Source: DATLBY01 sp035526665
GTDB lineage: Bacteria; Acidobacteriota; Terriglobia; Bryobacterales; Bryobacteraceae
Assembly (NCBI GenBank): GCA_035526665.1
Contig: DATLBY010000015.1
Location: 1-41,429 of the forward strand
DNA: 41,429 nucleotides
Direction of reading: 5' to 3'
Both the position numbers and the translations under genes were made by a program. Shown here in pieces: positions 17,974 to 27,500 of this stretch (its first letter is position 1; each line of letters begins with the position of its first letter). Below the pieces are notes generated by a model that was not told where the DNA came from, searched no databases, and was given only the letters and a program-made list of their open reading frames with translations.

Positions 17974-18942
17974 ATGTCCACCCACCGCGTCCTCTCACAG
18001 GAAGAAATCGACAGCGTGTTCCGCAACAATCGCCAGCAGCAGAGCGATCGGGAACTTGCCACGAAGACGCAACCCTATGATTTCCGCCGTCCCGACCGGA
18101 TTCCTAAGGATCAGATCAACGCGCTCTACGTCCTGCATGAGAATCTCGCCCGCAGCCTCGCATCCAGCCTGTCAGCCTACATCCGTGCCTACATTATGGT
18201 GAACCTGGTGTCCGTGGAGCAGCTTTCCTTCCGCGAGTTCGCTGAATGCCTCCCCACTCCGAGCTACATGGTCGCTCTCGAGATGAAACCCTATGAGGGC
18301 AGCGCGATCCTGGAATTGAATCCCGCAATCGTGTTCCCGATGTTGGAACTGCTGCTGGGTGGCACTGGTCAAAAGCTATCGAAAATCGTCCGCGAGGTCA
18401 CTGAAATCGAGCAAAGCATTATCGACGGCCTACTCCGGATCATCCTGCAGAACCTGAAAGCCGCCTGGCAAAGCGTCACCAACCTCGACTTCAGGGTCTC
18501 GGCTCACGAGACGGACCCCGCGCTCCTGCAGATACTGGCCCCCAATGAGGCTCTTGTGGCGATCAGCATGGAGATCCGGGTCGGGGAGAATTCCGGCATG
18601 ATGAATATTGGAATCCCATCGATCATCATCAAAATGCTGCGGCAGAAGTTCGACCAGCAGTGGAGCGTCCGCAAGGCCGACATGACGGCTGGGGAGCAAT
18701 CGCGCATAATGCGGCTTATCCAACCGGCCTCTATCCGAATGGACGCCAGGCTGCAGGGCCCGACTTTAAGCGTAGAAGATATGATGCGGCTCGAAGTGGG
18801 CGACGTGCTTGGCTTCGATTATGCCGCCGGCAGATCCGTGGACATGCTGGTGAACGGCAAACTCAAATACCGTGGACAGATCGTCACGTCAAACCGCAAC
18901 AAGGCATTTGAAATTGAGCAGGAGTACTCCGCGCTCGATTAG
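17974..18942 (+). CDS. fliM: Flagellar motor switch protein FliM
   Basis: A 322-residue protein. The N-terminus has the CheY-P-binding motif LSQEEIDSVF, followed by the FliM middle domain (about 45-230, FRRPDRIPKDQINALYVLHE, LLLGGTGQ) and a C-terminal SpoA domain that forms the C-ring (about 245-315). It controls the direction of motor rotation. The ATG at 17974 is chosen over the adjacent TTG at 17971 because the AGGAG at 17964-17968 is well spaced only for the ATG. No other flagellar gene lies in the window; neighbours are mtaB and a DUF1080 gene, so it is detached from any flagellar cluster. It ends six bases from the convergent DUF1080 gene. Confidence 0.94.
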   Translation: MSTHRVLSQEEIDSVFRNNRQQQSDRELATKTQPYDFRRPDRIPKDQINALYVLHENLARSLASSLSAYIRAYIMVNLVSVEQLSFREFAECLPTPSYMVALEMKPYEGSAILELNPAIVFPMLELLLGGTGQKLSKIVREVTEIEQSIIDGLLRIILQNLKAAWQSVTNLDFRVSAHETDPALLQILAPNEALVAISMEIRVGENSGMMNIGIPSIIIKMLRQKFDQQWSVRKADMTAGEQSRIMRLIQPASIRMDARLQGPTLSVEDMMRLEVGDVLGFDYAAGRSVDMLVNGKLKYRGQIVTSNRNKAFEIEQEYSALD

Positions 18943-18948
18943 CCGCCG

Positions 18949-19581
18949 CTACTTGGAGATACTGATCTCTTTAAATAAGATCACCGCGCTCGGATCGTGA
19001 TTTTGCAGGCCGATATAGCCCATTTCCGGACGGGGCCCGCGGTCCGGCTCATACGATTTCACCTTCGCGGGAACTTCCGAGACGCCGTCATAGTCGGTCA
19101 CCAGAACTCCATTCACTTTTACGGTCGTGCGAAGACCCTGCATCGTGATATCCATGGTGTTCCATTCGCCCGCCGGCTTGGAAGCACGGGCCTTGGCCTT
19201 GGTCATCGAGTAGAGGACTCCGGTACAGTGGTAGTCGTCGTCCCGGTCGTCAATCTGCACTTCGATTCCCTTGTTGATCGCGACGGTTTCCGAATCCGGC
19301 TTGACCGGGATACGGATGAACACACCCGAGTTGCCCTTCGGATTGGACATTTTGTAAACCACGTGAAGATTCACATTCCCCAGCTTCTTGCGCGAGTAGA
19401 GCAGCATCCCCTTCGCGCCGCCGGTTTGAATGGCTCCGTCTGCTACGGTAAATCCGTTGGTTCCAGGATTCCGTCCTACAAATTCCCAGCCATCCAGATC
19501 CTTCCCGTTGAACAACTGCTCGCCGGTGGCGGTCAGCGCCATCGGCGCCAGCGCGACTAAACAGAGAATTGCTTTCCTCAT
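18949..19581 (-). CDS. Exported DUF1080 (3-keto-disaccharide hydrolase-like, concanavalin-fold) protein
   Basis: A 210-residue protein with a signal peptide (MRKAILCLVALAPMALTATG) and one DUF1080 domain: LFNGKDLDGWEF at the start, GDY/GVFIRIP-type core seen as GNSGVFIRIP, and the closing segment GYIGLQNHD. The family has a lectin-like jelly-roll fold; some members hydrolyse 3-keto-glycosides. The start at 19581 is used because it opens the signal peptide; the longer in-frame extension upstream overlaps ndh and is unlikely. It begins 23 bases after the NADH dehydrogenase stop and probably shares its transcript. Confidence 0.88.
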   Translation of the reverse strand: MRKAILCLVALAPMALTATGEQLFNGKDLDGWEFVGRNPGTNGFTVADGAIQTGGAKGMLLYSRKKLGNVNLHVVYKMSNPKGNSGVFIRIPVKPDSETVAINKGIEVQIDDRDDDYHCTGVLYSMTKAKARASKPAGEWNTMDITMQGLRTTVKVNGVLVTDYDGVSEVPAKVKSYEPDRGPRPEMGYIGLQNHDPSAVILFKEISISK

Positions 19582-19604
19582 GAGTGGATTATAGCCGCTG
19601 ATCC

Positions 19605-20873
19605 TTAGAGTTCGGTTTTGGTGATCAGCCTGGCGCCGCGGTTGAACGTAATGTAGGTGAAGCCCCAACGGACAAACACCACAAGACGATTCTGGAAACC
19701 TGCCAGGTACATCAGATGCACAAACAGCCAGAGCAGCCATGCCGTCAGTCCGCTGAAGTGCAAGCCTCCGAGCTGCGCCACTCCCGACGCGCGGCCGATT
19801 ACCGCCAGCGATCCCTTGTTCCGGTAGTGAAAAGGCGGAGTGGCTTTCCCCGCGATCCTATCCTGCACCAGCCGCGCCGCGTATCGTCCCTGTTGCATAG
19901 CCGTGGGCGCTACACCCGGCAGTGGCGTGCCGTCCTTACCCTTGCAATGCGCCAGGTCGCCTATCACCAGAATGTTCGGATGATTCGGAATGCTGCAGTC
20001 GCTCGCCACTACGATTCGTCCGCCCCGGTCCAGTTCCGCTCCCGTGCGTTCCGCCAGCCTGCGCCCGAATGACGCGCCTTGCACGCCCGCGGCCCACAAA
20101 ACGGTTCTTGAGGCGATCTGCTCTTCCCCTTTAGGGCCGGTCAGAGTGACACCTCCAGGATCGATATTGGTGACCTTTACGTTCGTACGCGTCCTGACCC
20201 CCAGTTTAATTAGCGAACGCTCCGCCTTCTCCGACAGATCTGGCGGGAATGGCGGCAGCACCCGCGGCGAGCCGTCAAGCAGCAAAATGCGCGCCTCTTC
20301 CGGACGGATAAAGCGGAAATCCTCTTTCAGCGTGTCATTCGCAATCTCCCCCAGTGCGCCCGCCAGTTCCACGCCTGTGGGCCCGGCGCCCACTACCACG
20401 AAAGTGAGCCACGCGCGCCGTTGTTCGGGGTCCGGCTCGCGCTCGGCGGCCTCGAACGCGTATAGAATTCTTTGCCGGATGTGCGTCGCCTCTTCCACCG
20501 TTTTCAAGCCTGGCGCGAACTGTTCCCACGCGCTGTTCCCGAAATAGTGATTTTGGGCTCCGGCCGCCACAATGAGGGTATCGTAGGCCAACCGCGTACC
20601 GTCGTCGAGCCGGATCGTTCGCGTGTCCACGTCTACATCCAGGGCCTCGCCCAGCAGCACGACGGTATTCTTCTGCTTGCGCAAAATCGAGCGTAGCGGC
20701 GATGCAATGTCCCCCGGCGAGAGCGCGCCGGTCGCCACCTGATAAAGGAGCGGCTGAAAAAGATGGAAATTCCGCCGGTCGAGCACCGTCACCTGGAGGT
20801 CCGCCTGCGCGAAGGATTTGGCCGCATACAGGCCGCCGAAGCCGCCGCCGATAATCACTACCTTGTGCGCCAT
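19605..20873 (-). CDS. ndh: Type II NADH:quinone oxidoreductase (NDH-2)
   Basis: A 422-residue flavoprotein. The FAD-binding Rossmann motif is IIGGGFGGLYAAK near the N-terminus, and the second dinucleotide motif for NADH is VVVGAGPTGVELAGAL (about residues 162-177). FAD contact VIGDLAHC and quinone-side GVAPTAMQQGRY are present. The C-terminus has a hydrophobic/amphipathic stretch (LTAWLLWLFVHLMYLAGF) for membrane attachment, as in the longer NDH-2 forms. It passes electrons from NADH to quinone without pumping protons. The gene starts 14 bases after the M50 protease stop. Confidence 0.93.
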   Translation of the reverse strand: MAHKVVIIGGGFGGLYAAKSFAQADLQVTVLDRRNFHLFQPLLYQVATGALSPGDIASPLRSILRKQKNTVVLLGEALDVDVDTRTIRLDDGTRLAYDTLIVAAGAQNHYFGNSAWEQFAPGLKTVEEATHIRQRILYAFEAAEREPDPEQRRAWLTFVVVGAGPTGVELAGALGEIANDTLKEDFRFIRPEEARILLLDGSPRVLPPFPPDLSEKAERSLIKLGVRTRTNVKVTNIDPGGVTLTGPKGEEQIASRTVLWAAGVQGASFGRRLAERTGAELDRGGRIVVASDCSIPNHPNILVIGDLAHCKGKDGTPLPGVAPTAMQQGRYAARLVQDRIAGKATPPFHYRNKGSLAVIGRASGVAQLGGLHFSGLTAWLLWLFVHLMYLAGFQNRLVVFVRWGFTYITFNRGARLITKTEL

Positions 20874-20887
20874 GGATTATATTCCGC

Positions 20888-21964
20888 TCACCGAGCACCT
20901 GCCGGCTGCAGGCCGAAACGGCGAAGAATCAGAAACTCGGATAGGTTCTCAGTAGTCAGCAATCCCACCAGCTTTTCATTTTCCATCACCAGGGCGCACG
21001 TCCCGGCATTTGCCAGCATCGGGATGGCTTCTGCCAGGTCGTCTTCGGGCGACACCGTCGTGAAGTTTCGATCCATAATGCCGGCAATAAAGGAATCCGG
21101 TCCTTCTGTCGCCATGCCCCGCAGCAGAGCGGTTCGTCCGAGCAGTCCGATAACCTGTTCGCCCAGTACCACCGGAAAATCCTGTTGCGAAGTGGCAATT
21201 AACAGATCCGCGGCATCGCGTAAGGTGCTGCCATGCGGCAGCATACGGAAATCCGTCACCATGGCCGCGCGCACCGGCACTCCGTGCGTCAGTATACGCC
21301 CCGTGGTGATCGCATTCTCCTGCGCGGCCCCCAAATAAACAAAGAAGGCAATGAACACCAGCAGGAAATGCGCATTCAGCAGGCCGTACATGCCGATCCC
21401 GATCGCCAGGAACTGTCCGGCGGAGGCTGCGATCCGCGTCGCCTCGGTTTCGCTCTTGAATCGCGCCAGCACAGCCCGCAGGATCCGTCCGCCATCCATC
21501 GGAAACGCCGGCACCAGGTTGAAGGCCGAGAGTAGCAGATTGCCCAGGCCGATCCTCTGCATCAGGTTCGCATTTGTAGGAACGGCCAAAGCTTCGGCCG
21601 GCAAAAGGCGCCCGGAAAGTGTCAGGTATCCCAGCAGGGCCGCCGCAATCAACAGGTTAACCGCGGGTCCCGCGAGCGCGATCCAAAACTCCTCGGCCGG
21701 CTTCGGCGTCCGCTCCAGGCGCGCCACCCCGCCGATCGGGTACATCACAATCTCCAGCGTCCGGATTCCATACTGCTTGGACACAGCCACATGCCCCAGC
21801 TCGTGCAGCAGCACCGAAAGGAAGAGCCCGCCCATATAGAGGACATTGCTCAGGGCCGACTGATCGCCGGTAACCCCAATGGTGACCAGAAATATGAACA
21901 GCAGGATAAAGGTGAAGTGCAGCCGAATCGGAACGCCGAAAATGCGGAAAGCGCGCGCCTGCAT
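20888..21964 (-). CDS. Site-2-protease-family (M50) membrane metalloprotease with CBS domains
   Basis: A 358-residue inner-membrane protein. The zinc motif HELGH is at residues 54-58 (LLHELGHVAV), and the second conserved motif NLVPAFPMDGGRIL supplies the third ligand in a later membrane helix. About six hydrophobic segments occupy residues 15-220. The remaining 130 residues contain a CBS-domain pair (MVTDFRMLPHGSTLRDAADL, then TTVSPEDDLAEAIPML), which typically binds adenosine ligands. This is the SpoIVFB-like/CBS class; its substrate, often an anti-sigma factor or membrane regulator, is unknown. It is the first gene of a minus-strand run with ndh and DUF1080. Confidence 0.92.
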   Translation of the reverse strand: MQARAFRIFGVPIRLHFTFILLFIFLVTIGVTGDQSALSNVLYMGGLFLSVLLHELGHVAVSKQYGIRTLEIVMYPIGGVARLERTPKPAEEFWIALAGPAVNLLIAAALLGYLTLSGRLLPAEALAVPTNANLMQRIGLGNLLLSAFNLVPAFPMDGGRILRAVLARFKSETEATRIAASAGQFLAIGIGMYGLLNAHFLLVFIAFFVYLGAAQENAITTGRILTHGVPVRAAMVTDFRMLPHGSTLRDAADLLIATSQQDFPVVLGEQVIGLLGRTALLRGMATEGPDSFIAGIMDRNFTTVSPEDDLAEAIPMLANAGTCALVMENEKLVGLLTTENLSEFLILRRFGLQPAGAR

Positions 21965-22076
21965 AGACAGAATCAGTGTAGCGGGTCGGACGCTAGTGCA
22001 TACGCCGCCGGTTCCCTATCAGGATGGCAAGCAACAATGGAATTCCGAGGTTATGATCTTTTAGAAGGACGGTCAC

Positions 22077-23159
22077 ATGGATCATTTAACAAGACGAACT
22101 TTCGCAGCGGCTGGCCTGGCGGCGGCCGCATCCACGCAGGTGTCTGGAGCCAAGCCGCTGGAGCCTTTTACTCCGGGCATCAAGATCTCGATGCAGGTGG
22201 GGGAGAACGTCACTCCGGAAGAGTTGACCTGGATCAAGCAGATGGGCGTCGAGTACCTGAACGTCCAGACTGGAAAAGGGAGGGCAACGCTCGAGAACTT
22301 TCTCGATATCAAGAAACGGGCCGAGGCCTCCGGCCTGCGTGTATGGAACATTTCCAACAACGACAACCGCAATATTGAAGAAGTAGTGTTGAACCTGCCT
22401 GGCCGCGATGAGAAAATCGCCTGGCTCAAACAGTACATTCGCGATACAGGGAAAGCGGGCATCGGCTACATCACCTATGCCCACATGGCGAACGGTATCT
22501 GGTCAAGCGCGCCGGAAACGACTCGCGGCGGTGGCGCTGCGCGAGCTTTCAAAATGGAGACGGCAAAAGGTCATTGGAGCGATAAAGTTTACGAAGCGCC
22601 TTTGACGCATGGCCGCAAATACTCGAAAGAAGAACTCTGGGACAACTACACATACTTCATACGTCAGATAGCTCCGGTTGCCGAAGAAGCAGGAGTTCGT
22701 ATCGGTATTCATCCGGATGATCCGCCAGTTCCAGAGCTCGGAGGTATACCGCGGCACATCTTCGGAACTTTTGACGGGTATGTGCGGGCTTTGGAGATCG
22801 CCAACTCACCCGCCATCGGTGTCTGCCTCTGCTGCGGAACCTGGATGGAAGGTGGTAAGCAGACAGGCAAGGATGTCTTTGAGGCGGCCCGCGCCTTCGC
22901 GAAGATGGGCAAGCTTTGGAAGATTCACTTTCGCAACGTTACGGCGCCGATTCCTTACTTCGTCGAGACGTACATTGATAACGGCTATACCGACATGTGG
23001 AAATTGATGAAGGTCCTGGTCGATGTGGATTTTCGGGGCAATCTCATCGCCGATCATGTCCCCGAAATGGCTGGGGGCCGCCAGTCAGCTTGGTCGTACA
23101 GCATGGGCTACATTCGTGCGCTCTATGCAGCTGCCCAAGCCGAGCGAAAGCGCGGCTAA
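22077..23159 (+). CDS. uxuA: Mannonate dehydratase, UxuA family (TIM-barrel), with twin-arginine signal
   Basis: A 360-residue protein. The N-terminus carries a Tat-like signal (TRRTFAAAGLAAAAS). The barrel holds UxuA landmarks: IAPVAEEAGVRIGIHPDDPP with His212, then CLCCGTW, KIHFRNV, and ADHVPEM. UxuA dehydrates D-mannonate to 2-keto-3-deoxygluconate using Fe2+/Mn2+. E. coli UxuA is cytosolic, so a Tat signal is unusual; it is common in related proteins of Acidobacteriota and Planctomycetes annotated as sugar phosphate isomerase/epimerase. A weak AGAAGGA ribosome binding site precedes the ATG. The rspA-like gene follows after 20 bases, so the two form an operon. Confidence 0.85.
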   Translation: MDHLTRRTFAAAGLAAAASTQVSGAKPLEPFTPGIKISMQVGENVTPEELTWIKQMGVEYLNVQTGKGRATLENFLDIKKRAEASGLRVWNISNNDNRNIEEVVLNLPGRDEKIAWLKQYIRDTGKAGIGYITYAHMANGIWSSAPETTRGGGAARAFKMETAKGHWSDKVYEAPLTHGRKYSKEELWDNYTYFIRQIAPVAEEAGVRIGIHPDDPPVPELGGIPRHIFGTFDGYVRALEIANSPAIGVCLCCGTWMEGGKQTGKDVFEAARAFAKMGKLWKIHFRNVTAPIPYFVETYIDNGYTDMWKLMKVLVDVDFRGNLIADHVPEMAGGRQSAWSYSMGYIRALYAAAQAERKRG

Positions 23160-23179
23160 TATATACGCACTTCACCATC

Positions 23180-24493
23180 ATGACTCGACGAACCTTTGGG
23201 AACTCTGTTTTAGCACTGCCGGCTATTTCCGCCGCTACCGCCCAGGTCGTACAGCGGCGCACCACCGGCTTGCCGCCACTCAAGATCACCGATGTCAAGG
23301 TGATCCCTACCAGTGGAGGCAGGCGGTATCGCTGGACGTTAATAAAGATTGAAACCAGTGAGCCTGGCCTCTACGGAATCGGCTCGGCTAGCAACCACTT
23401 TCAGACCCATGCCGTTGTGGCCGCAATCGAACATCACCTGCGCCCCTTCCTGCTTGGTAAAAATCCCGATCAGATCGAGGACCTCTGGCAAAGTGCCCAC
23501 CTGCGGACCTACTGGCGCAATGGGCCGGTCAATAATAATGCCATCTCCGGCATGGACATGGCGCTCTGGGACATCAAGGGTAAGCGCGCCGGCATGCCTG
23601 TCTATGAGTTGCTCGGCGGGAAGGTCCGGGACGCCGTGCCCTGCTACGATCACGCTGGCGGCAGCGATGCTTCCGCGGCGGTTGACTCCGTGCAGAAGTC
23701 GCTGGCGAAAGGTTTCCGCCATGTCCGCGTCCAATTCGGCAGCTATGGCGGAGGCGGCTTCATCCCCGCCGGACAAGGTTCACGCCCGGAGGGGCGCGCC
23801 AACACGCCCGCTTTTGACGAGGAGACTTACGTGACGCGCGTGGTTGGGATGTTTGAGCAGGTGCGGGCAAAACTCGGCTTTGAACCCAAGCTCTGCCATG
23901 ATGTTCACTCCCATCTCACAGGAGTAAACGCCGCAGAGTTCTGCCGCCGTTTACAGCCGCTGCAGATGTACTTCGTGGAAGACGTACTTCCACCCGAGCA
24001 GATTGCCTGGTACAAGCACATCCGGCAGGTCTGTACGACACCCCAGGCTATCGGCGAACTGTTCACGCATCCCTACGAGTATCTGCCTCTGATTACTGAC
24101 CGGCTGATCGACTTTGTGCGATGCCGGGTTTCCGCCATTGGAGGCATAACCCAAGCCGCCAAGATCGCAAATCTGTGTGAGGTCTTTGGTCTTAAGACTG
24201 CGTTTCAGGAGGGTGGCGATAATGACCCCGTCAACCAGCTGGCCGCCTATCACGTCGACATCTCAAGCCCTGCGTTCGGAATCCAGGAAGAGAACGCCTT
24301 CCCGCCATCTGCTCGGGACATGCTGCCCGGCTGTGGTGACATTCGAGGCGGTTATTTGTATGGCAGCGGAAAACCAGGCCTTGGTATCGAAATCAACGAA
24401 CAGTTGGCTGCGAAGTATCCGCTCGAACCGATTCAGGATGGGAGCCCGTATCCGTTGGACCGAACCTTAGACGGCGCGCTTGTTAAGCCCTGA
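23180..24493 (+). CDS. Enolase-superfamily sugar-acid dehydratase, RspA/ManD-like, Tat signal
   Basis: A 437-residue protein. The start at 23180 opens a twin-arginine signal (TRRTFGNSVLALPAIS). The mandelate racemase/muconate lactonising fold follows: N-terminal capping domain, then YWRNGPVNNNAISGMDMALW. Metal ligands are Asp241 in CHDVHSH, Glu267 in YFVEDVLP and Glu293 in IGELFTH. This is the RspA/ManD pattern, whose members dehydrate D-mannonate or act on related acids with low activity. At the place where ManD enzymes have a catalytic His in a Trp-His-Gly-Pro context, this protein has Phe342-Gln343-Glu-Gly, so the activity may differ. It directly follows the UxuA-family gene. Confidence 0.82.
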   Translation: MTRRTFGNSVLALPAISAATAQVVQRRTTGLPPLKITDVKVIPTSGGRRYRWTLIKIETSEPGLYGIGSASNHFQTHAVVAAIEHHLRPFLLGKNPDQIEDLWQSAHLRTYWRNGPVNNNAISGMDMALWDIKGKRAGMPVYELLGGKVRDAVPCYDHAGGSDASAAVDSVQKSLAKGFRHVRVQFGSYGGGGFIPAGQGSRPEGRANTPAFDEETYVTRVVGMFEQVRAKLGFEPKLCHDVHSHLTGVNAAEFCRRLQPLQMYFVEDVLPPEQIAWYKHIRQVCTTPQAIGELFTHPYEYLPLITDRLIDFVRCRVSAIGGITQAAKIANLCEVFGLKTAFQEGGDNDPVNQLAAYHVDISSPAFGIQEENAFPPSARDMLPGCGDIRGGYLYGSGKPGLGIEINEQLAAKYPLEPIQDGSPYPLDRTLDGALVKP

Positions 24494-24519
24494 TTAGCCG
24501 GGTGCGCAGCCGATGCGGT

Positions 24520-24549
24520 TCGACACCTGCCTTGCGGATGCGATATAGT
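24520..24549 (+). promoter_or_regulatory. Candidate sigma70-type promoter for the TonB receptor gene
   Basis: TCGACA (24520-24525, 5 of 6 to TTGACA), an 18-base spacer, then TATAGT (24544-24549, 5 of 6 to TATAAT). Transcription would begin near 24556, ten bases before the AAAGGAG ribosome binding site (24565-24571) of the gene starting at 24579. It follows the RspA-like stop codon, so the receptor can be expressed apart from the dehydratases. Confidence 0.5.
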
Positions 24550-24578
24550 CTTGCGAGATTGCGCAAAGGAGTGTTCCT

Positions 24579-27500
24579 ATGACTCTCGGCAGAATCCGTG
24601 GTCCTATTATGTATGGCTGCTTCTTCTTGCTCGCCTACTCCGCATTTCCGCAGGGCGAGCGAGCTACCATCTCCGGAACCGTCTCAGACACCACGCAGGC
24701 GATTATTCCCGGAGTGAAGGTCTCGCTGAAAAATGTTGCGACGAACAGCTCGGCCACGGCTGAATCCAATTCTTCCGGAATTTACGTGTTTCCTTCGCTT
24801 AGTCCCGGCACATACGAACTGACCTTTGAGAAGGAGGGTTTTCGAACCCGCCGTGTCTCTGACATTCCCCTTAGCACAGGCCTCACTGCCACAATAAACG
24901 CGGTGATGGATGTGGGTTCCGTCTCCGAGTCCGTCTCTGTACAAGCATCCGCCGTACAACTGGAAACCCAGACGTCGGGACTGAGCTCTACGGTCGAGAC
25001 CAGACGCGTGGTAGAGCTTCCCTTGCTGGGCCGCAACCCGCTCCAACTGGCATCGCTGTCTCCGGGAGTAATCCCGACCTCTGCGCAGGGTGGCAACGGC
25101 TCTGGAGCGATCGGAAGCGCGACCAACGCGCGTATCAGCGGCGGCCTCGCGATGCAGAACGCTGTCCTCATGGACGGCGGGGAATCACGAGGATTTACCA
25201 GTGGCGGCCAGTCGTACTCAGTTCCGCTGGAATCCGTTGCGGAGTTCAAGGTTGAGACTGCTTCCTACTCGTCGGAGTTCGGTCACGCAGGCGGAGGCGT
25301 AGTGAACGTGGCTACCAAGAGCGGCACGAATCAGTATCATGGTGTGCTTTACGAGTTCTTGCGCAATGACCATCTGAACGCTAACAGCTGGTCAAACAAC
25401 CGGAACAACGTTCCCCGCGGACTTTTTATTCGCAACGAGTATGGAGCTGCTGTTGGCGGACGCATCATTCGCGACCGTACCTTCTTCTTTGCGAACTACG
25501 AAGCCATCCGTCAGGGCAGCCCGGACCAGTTTCTCGCCACCGTGCCAACCGCCGAACAGAAGGCCGGCGACTTCTCCAAGACATTGGATAGTCAAGGCCG
25601 CATGATCGTTGTGTACGACTACCTGACGACCCGCTCGGATCCAAATAACCCCGGCAAGTTCATCCGTGATCCGTTTCCCGGAAATCGCATTCCGGAACCC
25701 CGCATTCACCCGATCTCGAAAAACGTTTTAAAATATTGGCCTGAGCCGAATCGGGCTGGCGACGGCCTGGCTAACCAGCGAAACTACTTCTTGGCGGGCA
25801 AGAACATCAATCCGGTGGACATTTGGTTCGCGCGCATCGATCATCAGATCAGCACTCGGCATCGTCTTTTCGGGCGTACCGGAGGCTCGCAGAACGATAG
25901 CTTTTCTACCCTTGCAGAGCAAGCGTTCCCAGCCAAGACGATCAGCTCCAATCCCACTCGTACAGCGCTCATCAGCCTCACCTCGACCTTTACGCCTAAC
26001 ATCCTGGGTGAGGCCCGAATCTCTTATACGCGCCTTCAGTTCAACTCTTACCCGGTAAGTGAAGGCTTTGATATGGCGACACTGGGTTTCGGAAGCAACG
26101 TCACGTCAAACGTTCTCTATAAGCAGTTTCCACAGATCACCGTCCAGCAATACAACTCAGGCTCCGGCCTGGTCGTCTCCACCTTTAACGCCAGTGAGAT
26201 TGACCAGCTTGGCGGAGCAACCAAGACGCTGGCCCCGCAGGATACCTGGCATGCGCAATATCATGTGACGTGGGTCAAGGGCCGGCATAAGATCAAGAGC
26301 GGCGCAGACGCGCAACTTCTCCGGATGAACGGGTACAACTCCCAGTTCTCTGCTGGACAGTACTTCTTTGACCGCGTCTACAGTCAAGGCCCCGACCCGT
26401 CCGCTTCCGCATCGAATTCGGGCCACGGATTCGCAAGCCTTCTGCTCGGCGTTCCCGCAAGCGGAACCCTTACATTTACGCCGCGAATGTTCCTCTTTCA
26501 GCACTACCGTGCGGCGTATATTCATGACGACTGGCGCTTGACGAACCGCCTGACGGTCAACATCGGCCTCCGGTATGAGTACACATCCCCTTACGCGGAG
26601 AAGTGGGGCAATATCGGCCAGTTCGATGCCAATGGGACCGAGCCGGTCACCGGCGCGAAGGGCGTCTTCAAGTGGGTTTCTCCCGGCGGCTATCACACCG
26701 ATCCTAATTACAAGACTTTCAGCCCCCGTTTAGGCTTGGCGTATCAGCTGAATTCCAAGACGGTGATTCGCACGGGCGCCGCAATCCTCAATGCTGCTAA
26801 TAACGGTTTGAATGCGGCCGCTACCGATTTCGGTTCTGGAACGTTCGTTTCAAACTTTCTTTCCCTTGGCCCGCCTAATCCAGCCCCTTTTACTCCTCCG
26901 GTAGGCGGATCGTGGTCGAACCCTTTTGCGGCAGGCTTCACTTATCCACAAAAAGGGACCACCACTTTTGCGGGACAAAATATTCGTGTGGACTTTCCTG
27001 ACCACCCTCTTGCCTACATTGCCAATTGGAATTTCGGCATTCAGCGCGAAATTACTTCCTCCATCATTGGGGAGGTCGCCTACGTGGGCAGCAAGATCAC
27101 CCATCTGTTTTGGAACCGGCAAGAAAATGCCAATGATCCTCTTCTCCTCTCGCAGTGGGGATCGAGGCTGGAAGATGTGGTGCCGAATCCCTATTTCGGC
27201 AAGGTAACCAGTGGCACGCTTAGCTTCCCAACGGTCCGCCGCAAACAATTGCTCAGGCCATTTCCGCAGTATCAGCAAATTCTGGCGATACGCCGTCCCT
27301 ATGGCGATGCGAGCTATCAGAGTATGACCGCGCGCGTGGAGAAGCGGTATTCCAGCAATCTTACCCTTGCTGTCGCGTATACGCTGTCTAAGAGCATATC
27401 CTCCACTGGCGAAAGCAACACCTGGGTTGTGGGCCCTTCGAATGCGCTTTACGATCCCAAATATAATCGCTCGCACGAAGCGAACGACACGCCGCACCGG

